A DNA stretch of 64,000 nucleotides from CAIZGX01 sp044349305 (GTDB lineage Bacteria > Bacteroidota > Bacteroidia > Flavobacteriales_D > Sanyastnellaceae), in assembly GCA_044349305.1 (NCBI GenBank), contig JBIKRF010000001.1:1-64000 (forward strand), written 5' to 3'. The position numbers and the translations under genes were made by a program. Positions 27,209-36,189 of the stretch are shown here, piece after piece. Every line of letters begins with the position of its first letter. Within the stretch, counting starts at the first letter, position 1. The notes under the pieces are model-generated. The model was not told the DNA's origin, made no database searches, and saw nothing but the letters and a program-made list of their open reading frames with translations.

Positions 27209-28336
27209 ATGAAATACTTGCTTATTGATGACTGTGCAAATTTGGGTTGGAGAAGTGTTATTGAAAGGGTTGTGATACAAGAAGAGAATTGTTTAGAAAT
27301 TTCATTGTCTTTTGTTGATGCATTGGAAAAGTTAAAGACCCCATTCGACATTATATTTCTTGATATGCGTTTGACAGAGGCTGATCATAAAACAATTGAT
27401 TTTGAGCAATATAGCGGTTTTTCTATTTTAAGAAGTTTCAAGTCTGATTTTGCCTCTGTTAATTATGTTACACCAGTTATTCTTATAACAGCTTCAAATA
27501 AAATATGGAATATAAGTGCATTCTTGGAGAATGGTGTCGACGCTTATTATATTAAAGAATCACCGGAATTTTCAATTGACAAAAATTGGTCAAGAGAGAA
27601 TTTGGAAAATTTGCAGAGAAACTTTTTGAGGTTAAAAGAGATAAGCATAGAGCGAAGGGAGATATGGACTTTATGCATTGATATAATCAATTTAGTTTCC
27701 GCTGATAAATACTTGAAAAGTGATAATAGGAGAGTTGCGAATATTCGAGGAAGAATCATCGATAAAATAAAACTCGGTTATTCTGAATTATTTCAAACAA
27801 GGTCTTCTTCAGTTAAAAAGACGCTGATTTCTAGTAATGAATCAATTTCGTTCATTATTTTTTGGTCTATCCTAGAGGAGATTTCCAAAGGATTTTCAAG
27901 CCCTAACGAAACGTGGCACATTGATTCGAAAAGATCAATTAATTGGAAATTTAACAACGGGGAGTATTTTATTAAATATGACGATAGTCAATTAACGTTG
28001 AATTTCAAAAGAAAGCCAAGTGGGGTTGAAAAAGGTGAATTTACTTATGAGGTCGAGGAAGCTGAATATAAAAAGTATCTTCCGGATACCATTATTAGTT
28101 TGAGTGATCAAATATATGCATTGTTATCTGCCTATTGTCACTCAGAAATTGATTTTAATAACAGAGCCAAAAAGTTCTATTCTTTGAACAAGTATAGAAA
28201 TGAAATGGATTTTACGCACGGTTCGGTCAACGGTATATTTTCACAACCATTAATAAATGATACAAAGGCTGATGAAGCTTTTGATAAGAATGTCCAAGTC
28301 TTATCGTTCATAAGGAGTGTACTTTCTTTATCATGA
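27209..28336 (+). CDS. Retron-operon protein 3: intact receiver domain fused to an unrecognised effector-like domain
   Basis: A 375-residue protein. Residues 1-120 form a complete receiver domain: acidic pair D7-D8 (LLIDDC), phosphoacceptor D52 (IIFLDMRL), T94 (ILITAS) and K116 (YYIKES). The remaining 250 residues are helical and unrecognised, with no DNA-binding helix-turn-helix visible, so it is unlikely to be a standard transcription regulator. It is the last gene of the retron operon, about 100 bp before the next gene. An effector or output module gated by the receiver is the natural inference. Confidence 0.82.
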   Translation: MKYLLIDDCANLGWRSVIERVVIQEENCLEISLSFVDALEKLKTPFDIIFLDMRLTEADHKTIDFEQYSGFSILRSFKSDFASVNYVTPVILITASNKIWNISAFLENGVDAYYIKESPEFSIDKNWSRENLENLQRNFLRLKEISIERREIWTLCIDIINLVSADKYLKSDNRRVANIRGRIIDKIKLGYSELFQTRSSSVKKTLISSNESISFIIFWSILEEISKGFSSPNETWHIDSKRSINWKFNNGEYFIKYDDSQLTLNFKRKPSGVEKGEFTYEVEEAEYKKYLPDTIISLSDQIYALLSAYCHSEIDFNNRAKKFYSLNKYRNEMDFTHGSVNGIFSQPLINDTKADEAFDKNVQVLSFIRSVLSLS

Positions 28337-28437
28337 CATTTTTTACATGATTTTTTAAGTTCGCTTTTACCTTTTATACTAGAGAAAAACTAAATTTTTG
28401 ATGACATTTGTTATCTTTAATTAAAACAAGTTAAATA

Positions 28438-29769
28438 ATGATTTTCAAACACCTCCACTTTTCGAACCCAACAGAAGACCAAAAACAAGTTTTAACTGCG
28501 ATGCAGGACTTTGTATCCGATGAGAATCTGTTTGATTTTTTTATATTGTGCGGTGCTGCTGGAACAGGTAAAACATCTATTACTTCAGCTTTAATTGGTT
28601 TTTTAAATGAACACGATAAGCCTTATAAAGTTGCCGCACCCACGGGAAGGGCAGCAAGGATTTTAGGCAGAAAAGCTAATGTCTTGACTTCGACAATTCA
28701 TTCGTTGATATATAAACCAAATTCAGATGTGGAGTCTGGAACGGTAACTTTTAAGCTGAAGCAGAATATTGATGTGCTTCCCACTTGCTATATAATTGAT
28801 GAAGCATCAATGGTTTCAAAAGATGCAGATAAATCACAAAGTTTGTTTCTATCCGATACAGGTGTGTTGTATGATTTGATAATGTACGTCAAGTCTTCCA
28901 ACGTAAATAATAAAATAATTTTTCTAGGTGATAGATATCAATTACCTCCGATTGATGAGGTTGAGTCTTTTGCATTGAATAAGGAATTTCTTGAAAAGGA
29001 ATTCAATTTAAAAGGAAATGCATATTTATTAACTGAAGTTAAGCGACAAGAAGATGGCAGCTATATTTTAGAGAATGCAACAGATATTCGTAATGCATTT
29101 GATCGTGGCGAGCGGGTACATCCAATCAATGGAGTTCAGAATAGAAATATTTATGCAGCTGCTGATAAATATGTAGCGGAGGTTAGAAGAGAAGGTTTAG
29201 AGAATCAAATTGCAATAGGTGTTTCTAATAAGGCGAATAGTTTTTTTAATGATCTTATTCGCGAGCGTATGTATAAAAACGCAAAGGAAGTCTTGAATGT
29301 AGGTGATTTACTTATGGTCACTCAGAATTGGTTTCGAAATGGTACGCAATTGTATAATGGCGATCACTTAGAGCTTTTATCAGTTGATTTAGATAAAATG
29401 GAGCCAGTTGCGGGACTTCATTTTGTTGCAGTAAAAGTGCGATTACTTTTCAGTGAAACCGAGACAATTATCGAAGATTATGCACTTTTAGAGTCAATTA
29501 TGTCACCTGGCGGAAGGATAGATGTGAAGTTGGAAAATGAATTGAGGCGAGAACGATATACGAAGAACAAGATTTTTCGCGAAAGTGAAATGCCAGGCGA
29601 TGATAGGTATGTTGGAGCATTGAGATTAGTATATGGTCATGCGATTACTTGCAACAAGGCCCAAGGCGGTGAGTGGAGAAAGGTATTTATTAATACCTTG
29701 GGAATCCCCAATTTGAAATGGCAGTATACCGCTGTTACTAGGGGGATAGATGAAATTGAGAAATTCTAA
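28438..29769 (+). CDS. RecD/Pif1-like ATP-dependent DNA helicase
   Basis: A 443-residue superfamily 1B helicase. Walker A is GAAGTGKTS (about 39-47). Motif Ia is APTGRAARILG, Walker B is IDEAS, motif III is FLGDRYQLPPID, and the C-terminal UvrD_C_2-type end contains GHAITCNKAQGGEW and YTAVTRG (motif VI). Bacteroidota often carry this compact helicase, with family roles in DNA repair or recombination. It sits between the retron and other island genes, and could serve the element or a defence module. The start at 28438 is the first in-frame ATG. Confidence 0.92.
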   Translation: MIFKHLHFSNPTEDQKQVLTAMQDFVSDENLFDFFILCGAAGTGKTSITSALIGFLNEHDKPYKVAAPTGRAARILGRKANVLTSTIHSLIYKPNSDVESGTVTFKLKQNIDVLPTCYIIDEASMVSKDADKSQSLFLSDTGVLYDLIMYVKSSNVNNKIIFLGDRYQLPPIDEVESFALNKEFLEKEFNLKGNAYLLTEVKRQEDGSYILENATDIRNAFDRGERVHPINGVQNRNIYAAADKYVAEVRREGLENQIAIGVSNKANSFFNDLIRERMYKNAKEVLNVGDLLMVTQNWFRNGTQLYNGDHLELLSVDLDKMEPVAGLHFVAVKVRLLFSETETIIEDYALLESIMSPGGRIDVKLENELRRERYTKNKIFRESEMPGDDRYVGALRLVYGHAITCNKAQGGEWRKVFINTLGIPNLKWQYTAVTRGIDEIEKF

Positions 29770-29944
29770 CAGATTTATTTTATTTTCATTCAATTGTTTT
29801 TTTTGACTGTTTTTTGAAAGTGTAACTACCGCTTTTGTCTAATGAACATTTTTTATTGGAGTGTCAAATTTCAGTGTGCAGCAATTGTGCATACGAAGTT
29901 TATACGTTTGTATTTCAATAATTAATTCATTTACAAATCAATTT

Positions 29945-30292
29945 ATGCAAATCACAGCCAAAATCATTCAATTGCTTCCATTGCAAACCGGAACAGGTAA
30001 AAATGGAGAATGGAGAAAACAAGAAATTATAGTAGAAACAGATGGTCAATACCCCAAGAAAATTTGCCTTTCTGTTTGGGGAGATAAGATTAGAGAAGAT
30101 ATTCTCCAAGTAGGAGCTAAGCTTCAGTTCAGTCTTGAAATAGAGAGTCGTGAATACAATGGCAAATGGTACACCGATGTTAAAGCTTGGAAAGTGGAAG
30201 GTGATTCTCAGAATTCAAGTGCTGCAATGATTGGAGATCCAGTATTTAAGCAAGATGATAACATACCTGGAGATTCAGAAATGCCTTTCTAG
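29945..30292 (+). CDS. DUF3127 protein, OB-fold-like
   Basis: A 115-residue protein taken from the ATG at 29945, where the family begins (MQITAKIIQLLP...GEWRKQEIIVET). The DUF3127 pattern continues with KKICLSVWGDKI and a strand set ending in WYTDVKAWKVE, followed by an acidic tail ending in EMPF. That tail resembles the acidic C-terminus of single-stranded DNA-binding proteins, consistent with an SSB-like OB fold. Its position next to a helicase gene fits a DNA-handling role (inference). An in-frame ATG at 29861 adds an unconserved extension. Confidence 0.85.
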   Translation: MQITAKIIQLLPLQTGTGKNGEWRKQEIIVETDGQYPKKICLSVWGDKIREDILQVGAKLQFSLEIESREYNGKWYTDVKAWKVEGDSQNSSAAMIGDPVFKQDDNIPGDSEMPF

Positions 30293-30328
30293 GTAATTGT
30301 ATAAGTACGATTTATTTAGAGAACTATC

Positions 30329-30565
30329 ATGACAAACGATATTTTAATAATTGAAAGCCTATATGCAGATGGCATGGACGCATATAGAAATGGTAAATAT
30401 TCAGAGGCACTAAGTTTATTCCGCTCATGCATTGATCATTATGAAGGGGCTGATTTCCCTATTTATAACGAAGATGTTTCAGATACAGCCCAAATGGCGA
30501 GAAACCGATTTAACGAAATTGCAGGTTGTTCCTATGATGATGACGAACTGTCTTACGGCAAGTAA
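30329..30565 (+). CDS. Small TPR-like protein
   Basis: A 78-residue protein with one tetratricopeptide-like helix pair, ESLYADGMDAYRNGKYSEALSLFRSCIDHYEG, followed by a short acidic tail. It lies 36 bp after the DUF3127 gene and 10 bp before the ATPase gene, so it is probably co-transcribed and may be a binding partner. No function can be named. Confidence 0.62.
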   Translation: MTNDILIIESLYADGMDAYRNGKYSEALSLFRSCIDHYEGADFPIYNEDVSDTAQMARNRFNEIAGCSYDDDELSYGK

Positions 30566-30575
30566 TAAGAACAAA

Positions 30576-31925
30576 ATGAAAATCCACATAACCAACTTCG
30601 GTCCTTTCAAGGAAAGGCAAACATTTAGCTTTGCAAATATTACTCTGCACTATGGACTTTCGGGCACAGGGAAATCTATTCTAAATCATGCTTTCAAACT
30701 TTTTACGGGGAATCCCACTTTGCTCAGTCAGTTCCATAATTTTGAAATGAGCGACATTATGGACTACAAGGCTTTAGTCTTCGATATAACAAAACCGTTT
30801 GTTTTAGAATTTGAATTGCCTATTAATGGACATGTGATCAATCGCATATTTAGTTACGAGATTCATGATGCAGCAGAAGGAACCGCTGCAATGACGAGTT
30901 ACGAGATGCATTGGAATGACGAATTTGTTTTCGGATTTGACAATCAGAACGTTTGTTTCCAAAATAGACGAATGAATACCTTTCTTACTGATGTAATGCA
31001 CCTTACGACAGAAGAAGGCGCTTCAGGTCCTAGCGATGATATGTTTGCCAATGAATTGCTCGATGGAATCTATTCGTTTGACGAGATAAATTCGGAATTA
31101 ATTGAAGATACGTTTCCGGAAGAAAAGGATTTTTATGTTCGTATCCCAAGGGTTAATCCTGTAAATGATGGAATGGATGGTCGGTACGTTGATTATATGG
31201 AAACTTTTGAATGCATATTTCAGAATATTGCAAAGAATCCAGATTTCTATAGACAAATAGTTGAGGCTCTTCACAGTCTTTATGAATCGCCAAGTATGTT
31301 TTGCACATCTCATTACGCGCAGTTTGATCCATACATGAGTAAAGAGTTTTATTCGGGTACAGTGGTTCGTAAAACACTTGGATACAATTACAGAAAAGCT
31401 TTACGTGAAATGAATCTAGCCCAGTTTCATATGACTTGTTTGAATTTAGGTCTGCCCATGCTTATGGAAGATAAGCTTATAGATAAATATGGGAATAAGC
31501 ACGGTTACACCTATTTCGCTCAGCACAAAAATGGATTGAGAATTCATTACAGTATGCTCGGAGATGGAGATAAGCTGCTCTACGATATGGTTTATCACCT
31601 TTGCTTAATTCAAGAAAATCATATGCGTCGCAGGCAAAAGCGAGATCTGTACTTGTACTTTATAGATAACATAGATTTCTTTTCAACGGGTATGGGCAAT
31701 GCTAATATTTTGGATGTTTTGTCCAAAGCTTTTCCACAAATAACGTTTGTCTGCTCGACAAAAAGCCGTGAATTGGTGAATGAAGTGCTTTCTCTTTACG
31801 AAGAAAATAATTATCGCTCAGACGCTTTGAATATCTTGAGCTTTACGAAGAATGAAGAAGACTATTCAGCGAGTATAATGAACCATGAGATTTCGGAGTC
31901 TTATTTGGTTTCACCAAGTATATAA
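30576..31925 (+). CDS. ABC/RecF-like ATPase of unknown function
   Basis: A 449-residue protein started at the ATG at 30576, which gives the standard N-terminus of this group: MKIHITNFGPF, a strand, then Walker A GLSGTGKS at 27-34. A late Walker B-like LYLYFIDNIDFF, followed by FVCSTKSRELV, completes an ABC-type nucleotide-binding fold with a long mixed insertion. The fold recalls OLD/RecF-type ATPases, but no nuclease (TOPRIM) domain is visible. An upstream in-frame ATG at 30432 would overlap the TPR gene almost completely and is unlikely. Confidence 0.8.
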   Translation: MKIHITNFGPFKERQTFSFANITLHYGLSGTGKSILNHAFKLFTGNPTLLSQFHNFEMSDIMDYKALVFDITKPFVLEFELPINGHVINRIFSYEIHDAAEGTAAMTSYEMHWNDEFVFGFDNQNVCFQNRRMNTFLTDVMHLTTEEGASGPSDDMFANELLDGIYSFDEINSELIEDTFPEEKDFYVRIPRVNPVNDGMDGRYVDYMETFECIFQNIAKNPDFYRQIVEALHSLYESPSMFCTSHYAQFDPYMSKEFYSGTVVRKTLGYNYRKALREMNLAQFHMTCLNLGLPMLMEDKLIDKYGNKHGYTYFAQHKNGLRIHYSMLGDGDKLLYDMVYHLCLIQENHMRRRQKRDLYLYFIDNIDFFSTGMGNANILDVLSKAFPQITFVCSTKSRELVNEVLSLYEENNYRSDALNILSFTKNEEDYSASIMNHEISESYLVSPSI

Positions 31926-31959
31926 AAACAATTAATCTTAGAACAAAAAGTAAAAGTCA

Positions 31960-33060
31960 ATGGCATTTATTACCCAATCTAACCTCAGAGACATAACTTA
32001 TAGATATAAGTTGCCTGAAACGTTGAAAGGACAATTGTACAAAAAGAAAATTGATTTTTTTAATAAAAATGATCGTAATAGATTGTTGTTAATTCGAAAG
32101 CTGATTGATAACACGTCTAAATTGATGACAGGATCTTGGAAGGAAATTAAACCAAAGAATTCGAGGGATTTAGTTTTTGAATCCAATCCCAGTTGCCATT
32201 TTAGTATGAGTTGTGAATTGTTGAATAATGATTACGAGAATTTTTATATTCCTAAAGAAATTCTTGATAAAGGTGATGAAAAAACAAATGAGTTTAAGAA
32301 GTGGTTCAAATCGAACAAGCACCTGCTTGATGGAAAAGCTGATGTTTTTGAATATAGGTGGCGTGCAAAATGGAATTTTAGTGTTAATGTAAAGAAAATT
32401 TATATTGAGAATTCAGGAATTTCAATGTTCGAGAATATCAGCATTAAACAGGTAGAGACAAATATTGATTTTCTTTTAAAAGAAGCACAAGAATTAATCG
32501 ACACATATCCGGCTATAATTAAAAAGTATGGGAAATTTGCGAAGGAAAGTTTGTCAAGGAAAACTTATACGAATAACGATACTGTATTTAGCGACTTGGA
32601 AATTCGTGAAGTGCTTTTGAAATTAGAAATTGAAATTAAGGAACCCCTGAGGCGTTTATTGGTTAATTGGTATCGAGCGAAACAAAATCCAGAACTGAAT
32701 TTTGACATAAAAATTTTAGATCAATTGGGATTTAAGTCTTGTCCAGTTTGTTCATCAAAGATAAATACTGAGAAATATTCAATAGAATCACACGACACAA
32801 ATGAGGTATTATTCAATGAGCTACGGAAGCTACGATCTGAAATTTCTAAAGGCCGGCCTGCATATTTAGTTTTCAATGACAAAACTTTACGAGAGATATC
32901 TCTTAAAGCACCTAGATCATTAGAGGAGTTTGCTCGCATAAATGGTGTCGGACCAGTAAAGGTTGATTCCTATGGCAAAATATTTATCGATAGCATCAAA
33001 GCTTTTGAATCCAAAAGCAGAAGTGATAAGAAATCGTCAGTTGTTTTGGGGCAAATATAA
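31960..33060 (+). CDS. Stand-alone HRDC-domain protein
   Basis: A 366-residue protein. The C-terminal 80 residues form an HRDC domain (ELRKLRSEISKGRPAYLVF, DKTLREISLKAPRSLEEFA, INGVGPVKVDSYGKIFIDSI), the nucleic-acid-binding module normally at the end of RecQ or RNase D. A single Cys pair, CPVCSSKI, sits just before it. The N-terminal 250 residues are unrecognised, and there is no helicase or nuclease signature. It lies 34 bp after the ATPase gene on the same strand. A DNA-binding partner of the adjacent ATPase/helicase set is the simplest reading. Confidence 0.82.
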   Translation: MAFITQSNLRDITYRYKLPETLKGQLYKKKIDFFNKNDRNRLLLIRKLIDNTSKLMTGSWKEIKPKNSRDLVFESNPSCHFSMSCELLNNDYENFYIPKEILDKGDEKTNEFKKWFKSNKHLLDGKADVFEYRWRAKWNFSVNVKKIYIENSGISMFENISIKQVETNIDFLLKEAQELIDTYPAIIKKYGKFAKESLSRKTYTNNDTVFSDLEIREVLLKLEIEIKEPLRRLLVNWYRAKQNPELNFDIKILDQLGFKSCPVCSSKINTEKYSIESHDTNEVLFNELRKLRSEISKGRPAYLVFNDKTLREISLKAPRSLEEFARINGVGPVKVDSYGKIFIDSIKAFESKSRSDKKSSVVLGQI

Positions 33061-33121
33061 TAATGTGGGTAGTAGTTGATTTATTCTAACGGTTTCTTTT
33101 GAAATTTAAGGAATAGGCTGA

Positions 33122-34003
33122 TCAGGAGAAAATTATATTGAGCTTGTTTAGAGTATTTTTGTCACTTTCGTTTAGATAACTTGATTCAGAGTCTATTAAT
33201 CTCAAATTGCTTTTGATTGTCTTAAAGAACATTCTAGCGAATTCAGCTTTATATAGATTGTAAAAATCAATGAACCCGGATTTATTATTCGTGCCTAGGT
33301 CAAAACCAGGGCCGGATTTAATGAGCAGAGGACCTAAAAATAAAAACCTGTCATGATTTGGCGTTCCTCTTGTATCGAATTCAAAAAAACCGAGCATAGT
33401 ACATTGTTTTTTTGCTTTTTCTATCTTCTGATCTTTTTTCAGGTCATTTTTATAGTTTTTGTAGTTTGTAATAACCGAAATAATTGAATTGTGAAATTTT
33501 GTTTTTTTGAGGAAATCTATAGTAGGTTTATAGCTTTTTTCAAAGTTTACACAGAAATAATGGTCGATGATAATTGCGTCACTGTTGAAATGTGGTAATC
33601 GGTTCAAGAACTCAAGGTCATGCTTAGAAGCATCTTCAAATTCAATAATATTGTGGTTGAAAGAGATCGCTTTTTGAAAAAAAGATTTTATTCCTTCAGT
33701 TGTTTTTGTCCCAGGATAATCACTTAAATTGAATGATACCCAACAAGAGTTGTATTTATAGTTTTGCCATTCTTCTGCATGGCAAGTTTTGAAGCGACCA
33801 TATAATCTTGTAAATAGCTCTCTTTGAAGTTGCTCTAAACTTGATGAAATCGTGTGAAATGTGTTAGAATTTTCTATCTTATGAATGAAATCGAAGTTTT
33901 CGAGTATTTCAGTTAGAAAAAGGTTGTCTTTTTCTAATTGAGTAAAGTAGAACTCAATAAAGGCTTTGAGTCGAACATCATTCAGAATAATTTTAAACAT
34001 CAT
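33122..34003 (-). CDS. Possible PLD-like effector of the WYL-ATPase operon
   Basis: A 293-residue protein, last gene of a three-gene minus-strand operon; it overlaps the ATPase gene by 4 bp. No domain is certain. Near the C-terminus the pattern TPNHDRFLFLGPLLIKSGPGFDLG (HDRF at 217-220) resembles the HDRF...GxSLxDLG end of phospholipase-D-like proteins that often partner AAA ATPases in Bacteroidota islands. The canonical HxKxxxxD motif is not intact. Alternating strands before it (DAIIIDHYFCV, SIISVITNY) fit such a fold. The effector role is inferred from context. Confidence 0.68.
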   Translation of the reverse strand: MMFKIILNDVRLKAFIEFYFTQLEKDNLFLTEILENFDFIHKIENSNTFHTISSSLEQLQRELFTRLYGRFKTCHAEEWQNYKYNSCWVSFNLSDYPGTKTTEGIKSFFQKAISFNHNIIEFEDASKHDLEFLNRLPHFNSDAIIIDHYFCVNFEKSYKPTIDFLKKTKFHNSIISVITNYKNYKNDLKKDQKIEKAKKQCTMLGFFEFDTRGTPNHDRFLFLGPLLIKSGPGFDLGTNNKSGFIDFYNLYKAEFARMFFKTIKSNLRLIDSESSYLNESDKNTLNKLNIIFS

Positions 34004-36189
34004 TGTTTTCTTGAGTTTAATATATTTCTAATTATTAATTCGGTCTCGTCAAGAAATCCCGATCCAAATTCGTCGCTCAAGGCCCCGTCATTTTCAATAT
34101 ATATTTGTCTTATCCTGCTCGAAGTAGCATTTACTTGTTTTTCAAAATAATTCATTGTTATTGATTCGTAGATATTAATCAATTTAGAAGGGTCATTGAG
34201 TTGCGCTATTTTGGCTTGAAAACTTCTGATTAAATATTCACTGTGGGTTTCTATTATAAAGGAAATATTAGGAATTCGTTCTGTGTTGTTTTTTTTTAGC
34301 TTAAGCAGATAGAAGGAATATATTATATGGGTTATTTTTGATATTAAATTCGGGTGAGAATACTTTTCAGGTTCAACGAGTATTAAATTTAGTTTTGACT
34401 TCCCAGAATGAATTGCCTTGGTAATCTGTAAAGTAATTTCTAAAATGATATTTACAATATTTGAGTGTCCCATTCCAATTGAATTTAGACTAATGAATTC
34501 TCTTCTTTGGTCAAATCCGAAAATTTCTAATTCTCCGGAATTTTTGTTTTCTTCGAAAGATATTTGAAATCCTTCTGTAAGTAATAAAATTAAATTATTG
34601 ATAGACCCATGACTTATATTAATCTTTTCAAAAATGTTTTTGAATGCTAATCTCTGAGTTTTGTTTAATTCATTCCAAATATTATGGAAATTTACACCGT
34701 AGATGGCTGTGCTTTCCGCCTCGTTCTTGTCGAATAGTTCATTCGTAATTGTTAGCCCTAAAAACTCATAGCAGATAGAGGATATGAGTGATAAGTCATT
34801 CGTAATAACTCCTATAGTATCTTCGCCTACAGGATTGCCATTTTTGTCAATATGTCCGTCAAAAAAAGTTTCAACTAAATTATGGGTTTTGAGAAATGCT
34901 TGATAAATGTTATTATGGGTTGTTCGTTTTCCATCGCTATCTTCAGTTGTGATTTGCTGATTAATTTCATTTCCGGATCTATTTACTCCGGAATAATAGT
35001 TTTCGTAAAAAGTTTGAGAGGGTAGATTGCTTTTTGGGAAGTACGACATGTTTCCATTAGCGTTGAAACTAGCAATGAAATTTCTTTTTTGAATATCTTT
35101 AAACTCACTTAAAATACTGTTTTCTTTACTATTGTCAAAGGTGTAATTTGTTTGATGGCTTAATTCTGTAATCCAATTTTCTAAGATTTCGGACATTTCA
35201 TTCTGACTGAAAAACACTCTTTTTTTTCGATTTATTTTTGGGAGTATCGTATGTTCTATATTTTTAATTTTACAGAATCGATGCAACAGAGTTTGAAGTT
35301 TATTTTCTTTAAATATTTCCTTGAAATGATTGAAATATTTTAAATGATATTTTTCGTGAAGATTGATTTGTAATTTAACATAGTGCAATATTAGTTTTAG
35401 CCTAATTCTCTCAGGGAATTTTATAGAGGCTAAATAAAAGTGACCTTCAAGTTGAATTTCCGTTCTTATTTTTTCTTTTTCGTCGATTGTTAATTTAAGT
35501 GATTTTGAAATCGAGTTTTCACTTTCTGAATCAAGTTCTGCGATAAAAGCAGGCGTGAGGTAGTTTTTGTCAAACCATTCTTCAAAATCAAAAACGTAGA
35601 TTGAATCTAAAACGGTTTTTCGTTGCTCAATTTGATCTTCATTTTTAAGATATTCTTGGTAACATCTAAATGATTTTTGCGATTTCGGAAAAAAGTGTCT
35701 TATTATTTCTATAAGATTTGTTTGAATTTGAAATTCAGTTGTGCAGTTTTGTTCAATCCACCAGTATGAAATATTATTTTTTTCTTTAATTCCAGTTTTT
35801 AATATTGAGAAAACTGATGTGCCATTAAGAAAAACTTGAATTTCCTCTAGTCTAATATAAAATCCTGATTCGTCATATTTAAATTTAAGTGTTGAAATTA
35901 GATTGTCTATTTTGTCAATGCTTATGATGAATGTTTTATCTTTTTGACTTAATCCTGAATGGAATAGGTTGATATTGGAAAAAGATTTTTGATCAACGCT
36001 AATATCAAACCAGTCTATAAAAGTAGACATGTTCTTTGCTAGGTTTGAAAATTTAAGATAGAAGTCGTAGGCTTCGCTAAAGCTTGACTTACCGCTAGAG
36101 TTTTTACCAGTAATAAGCGATATGTCCCTTATTTCAACAAATTCATTAATGTCATTCAGACATTTATAACCGCTTACTGCAATCTTCAT
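34000..36189 (-). CDS. AAA/ABC-type ATPase (AAA_15-like) of a putative defence operon
   Basis: A 729-residue ATPase. The N-terminus has a strand followed by Walker A GKNSSGKS (28-35). The long middle (about 100-480) is helical and unrecognised. The C-terminal half contains a signature-like LNSIGMGHSNIVNIIL, Walker B LILVEPEKYSHPNL, where the usual EPE glutamate is present, and the switch IIETHSEYLIRSF. This matches the AAA_15/AAA_21 ATPases of OLD-, PARIS- or Septu-type defence systems. It overlaps both the WYL regulator upstream and the PLD-like gene downstream by 4 bp. Confidence 0.88.
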   Translation of the reverse strand: MKIAVSGYKCLNDINEFVEIRDISLITGKNSSGKSSFSEAYDFYLKFSNLAKNMSTFIDWFDISVDQKSFSNINLFHSGLSQKDKTFIISIDKIDNLISTLKFKYDESGFYIRLEEIQVFLNGTSVFSILKTGIKEKNNISYWWIEQNCTTEFQIQTNLIEIIRHFFPKSQKSFRCYQEYLKNEDQIEQRKTVLDSIYVFDFEEWFDKNYLTPAFIAELDSESENSISKSLKLTIDEKEKIRTEIQLEGHFYLASIKFPERIRLKLILHYVKLQINLHEKYHLKYFNHFKEIFKENKLQTLLHRFCKIKNIEHTILPKINRKKRVFFSQNEMSEILENWITELSHQTNYTFDNSKENSILSEFKDIQKRNFIASFNANGNMSYFPKSNLPSQTFYENYYSGVNRSGNEINQQITTEDSDGKRTTHNNIYQAFLKTHNLVETFFDGHIDKNGNPVGEDTIGVITNDLSLISSICYEFLGLTITNELFDKNEAESTAIYGVNFHNIWNELNKTQRLAFKNIFEKINISHGSINNLILLLTEGFQISFEENKNSGELEIFGFDQRREFISLNSIGMGHSNIVNIILEITLQITKAIHSGKSKLNLILVEPEKYSHPNLISKITHIIYSFYLLKLKKNNTERIPNISFIIETHSEYLIRSFQAKIAQLNDPSKLINIYESITMNYFEKQVNATSSRIRQIYIENDGALSDEFGSGFLDETELIIRNILNSRKQ

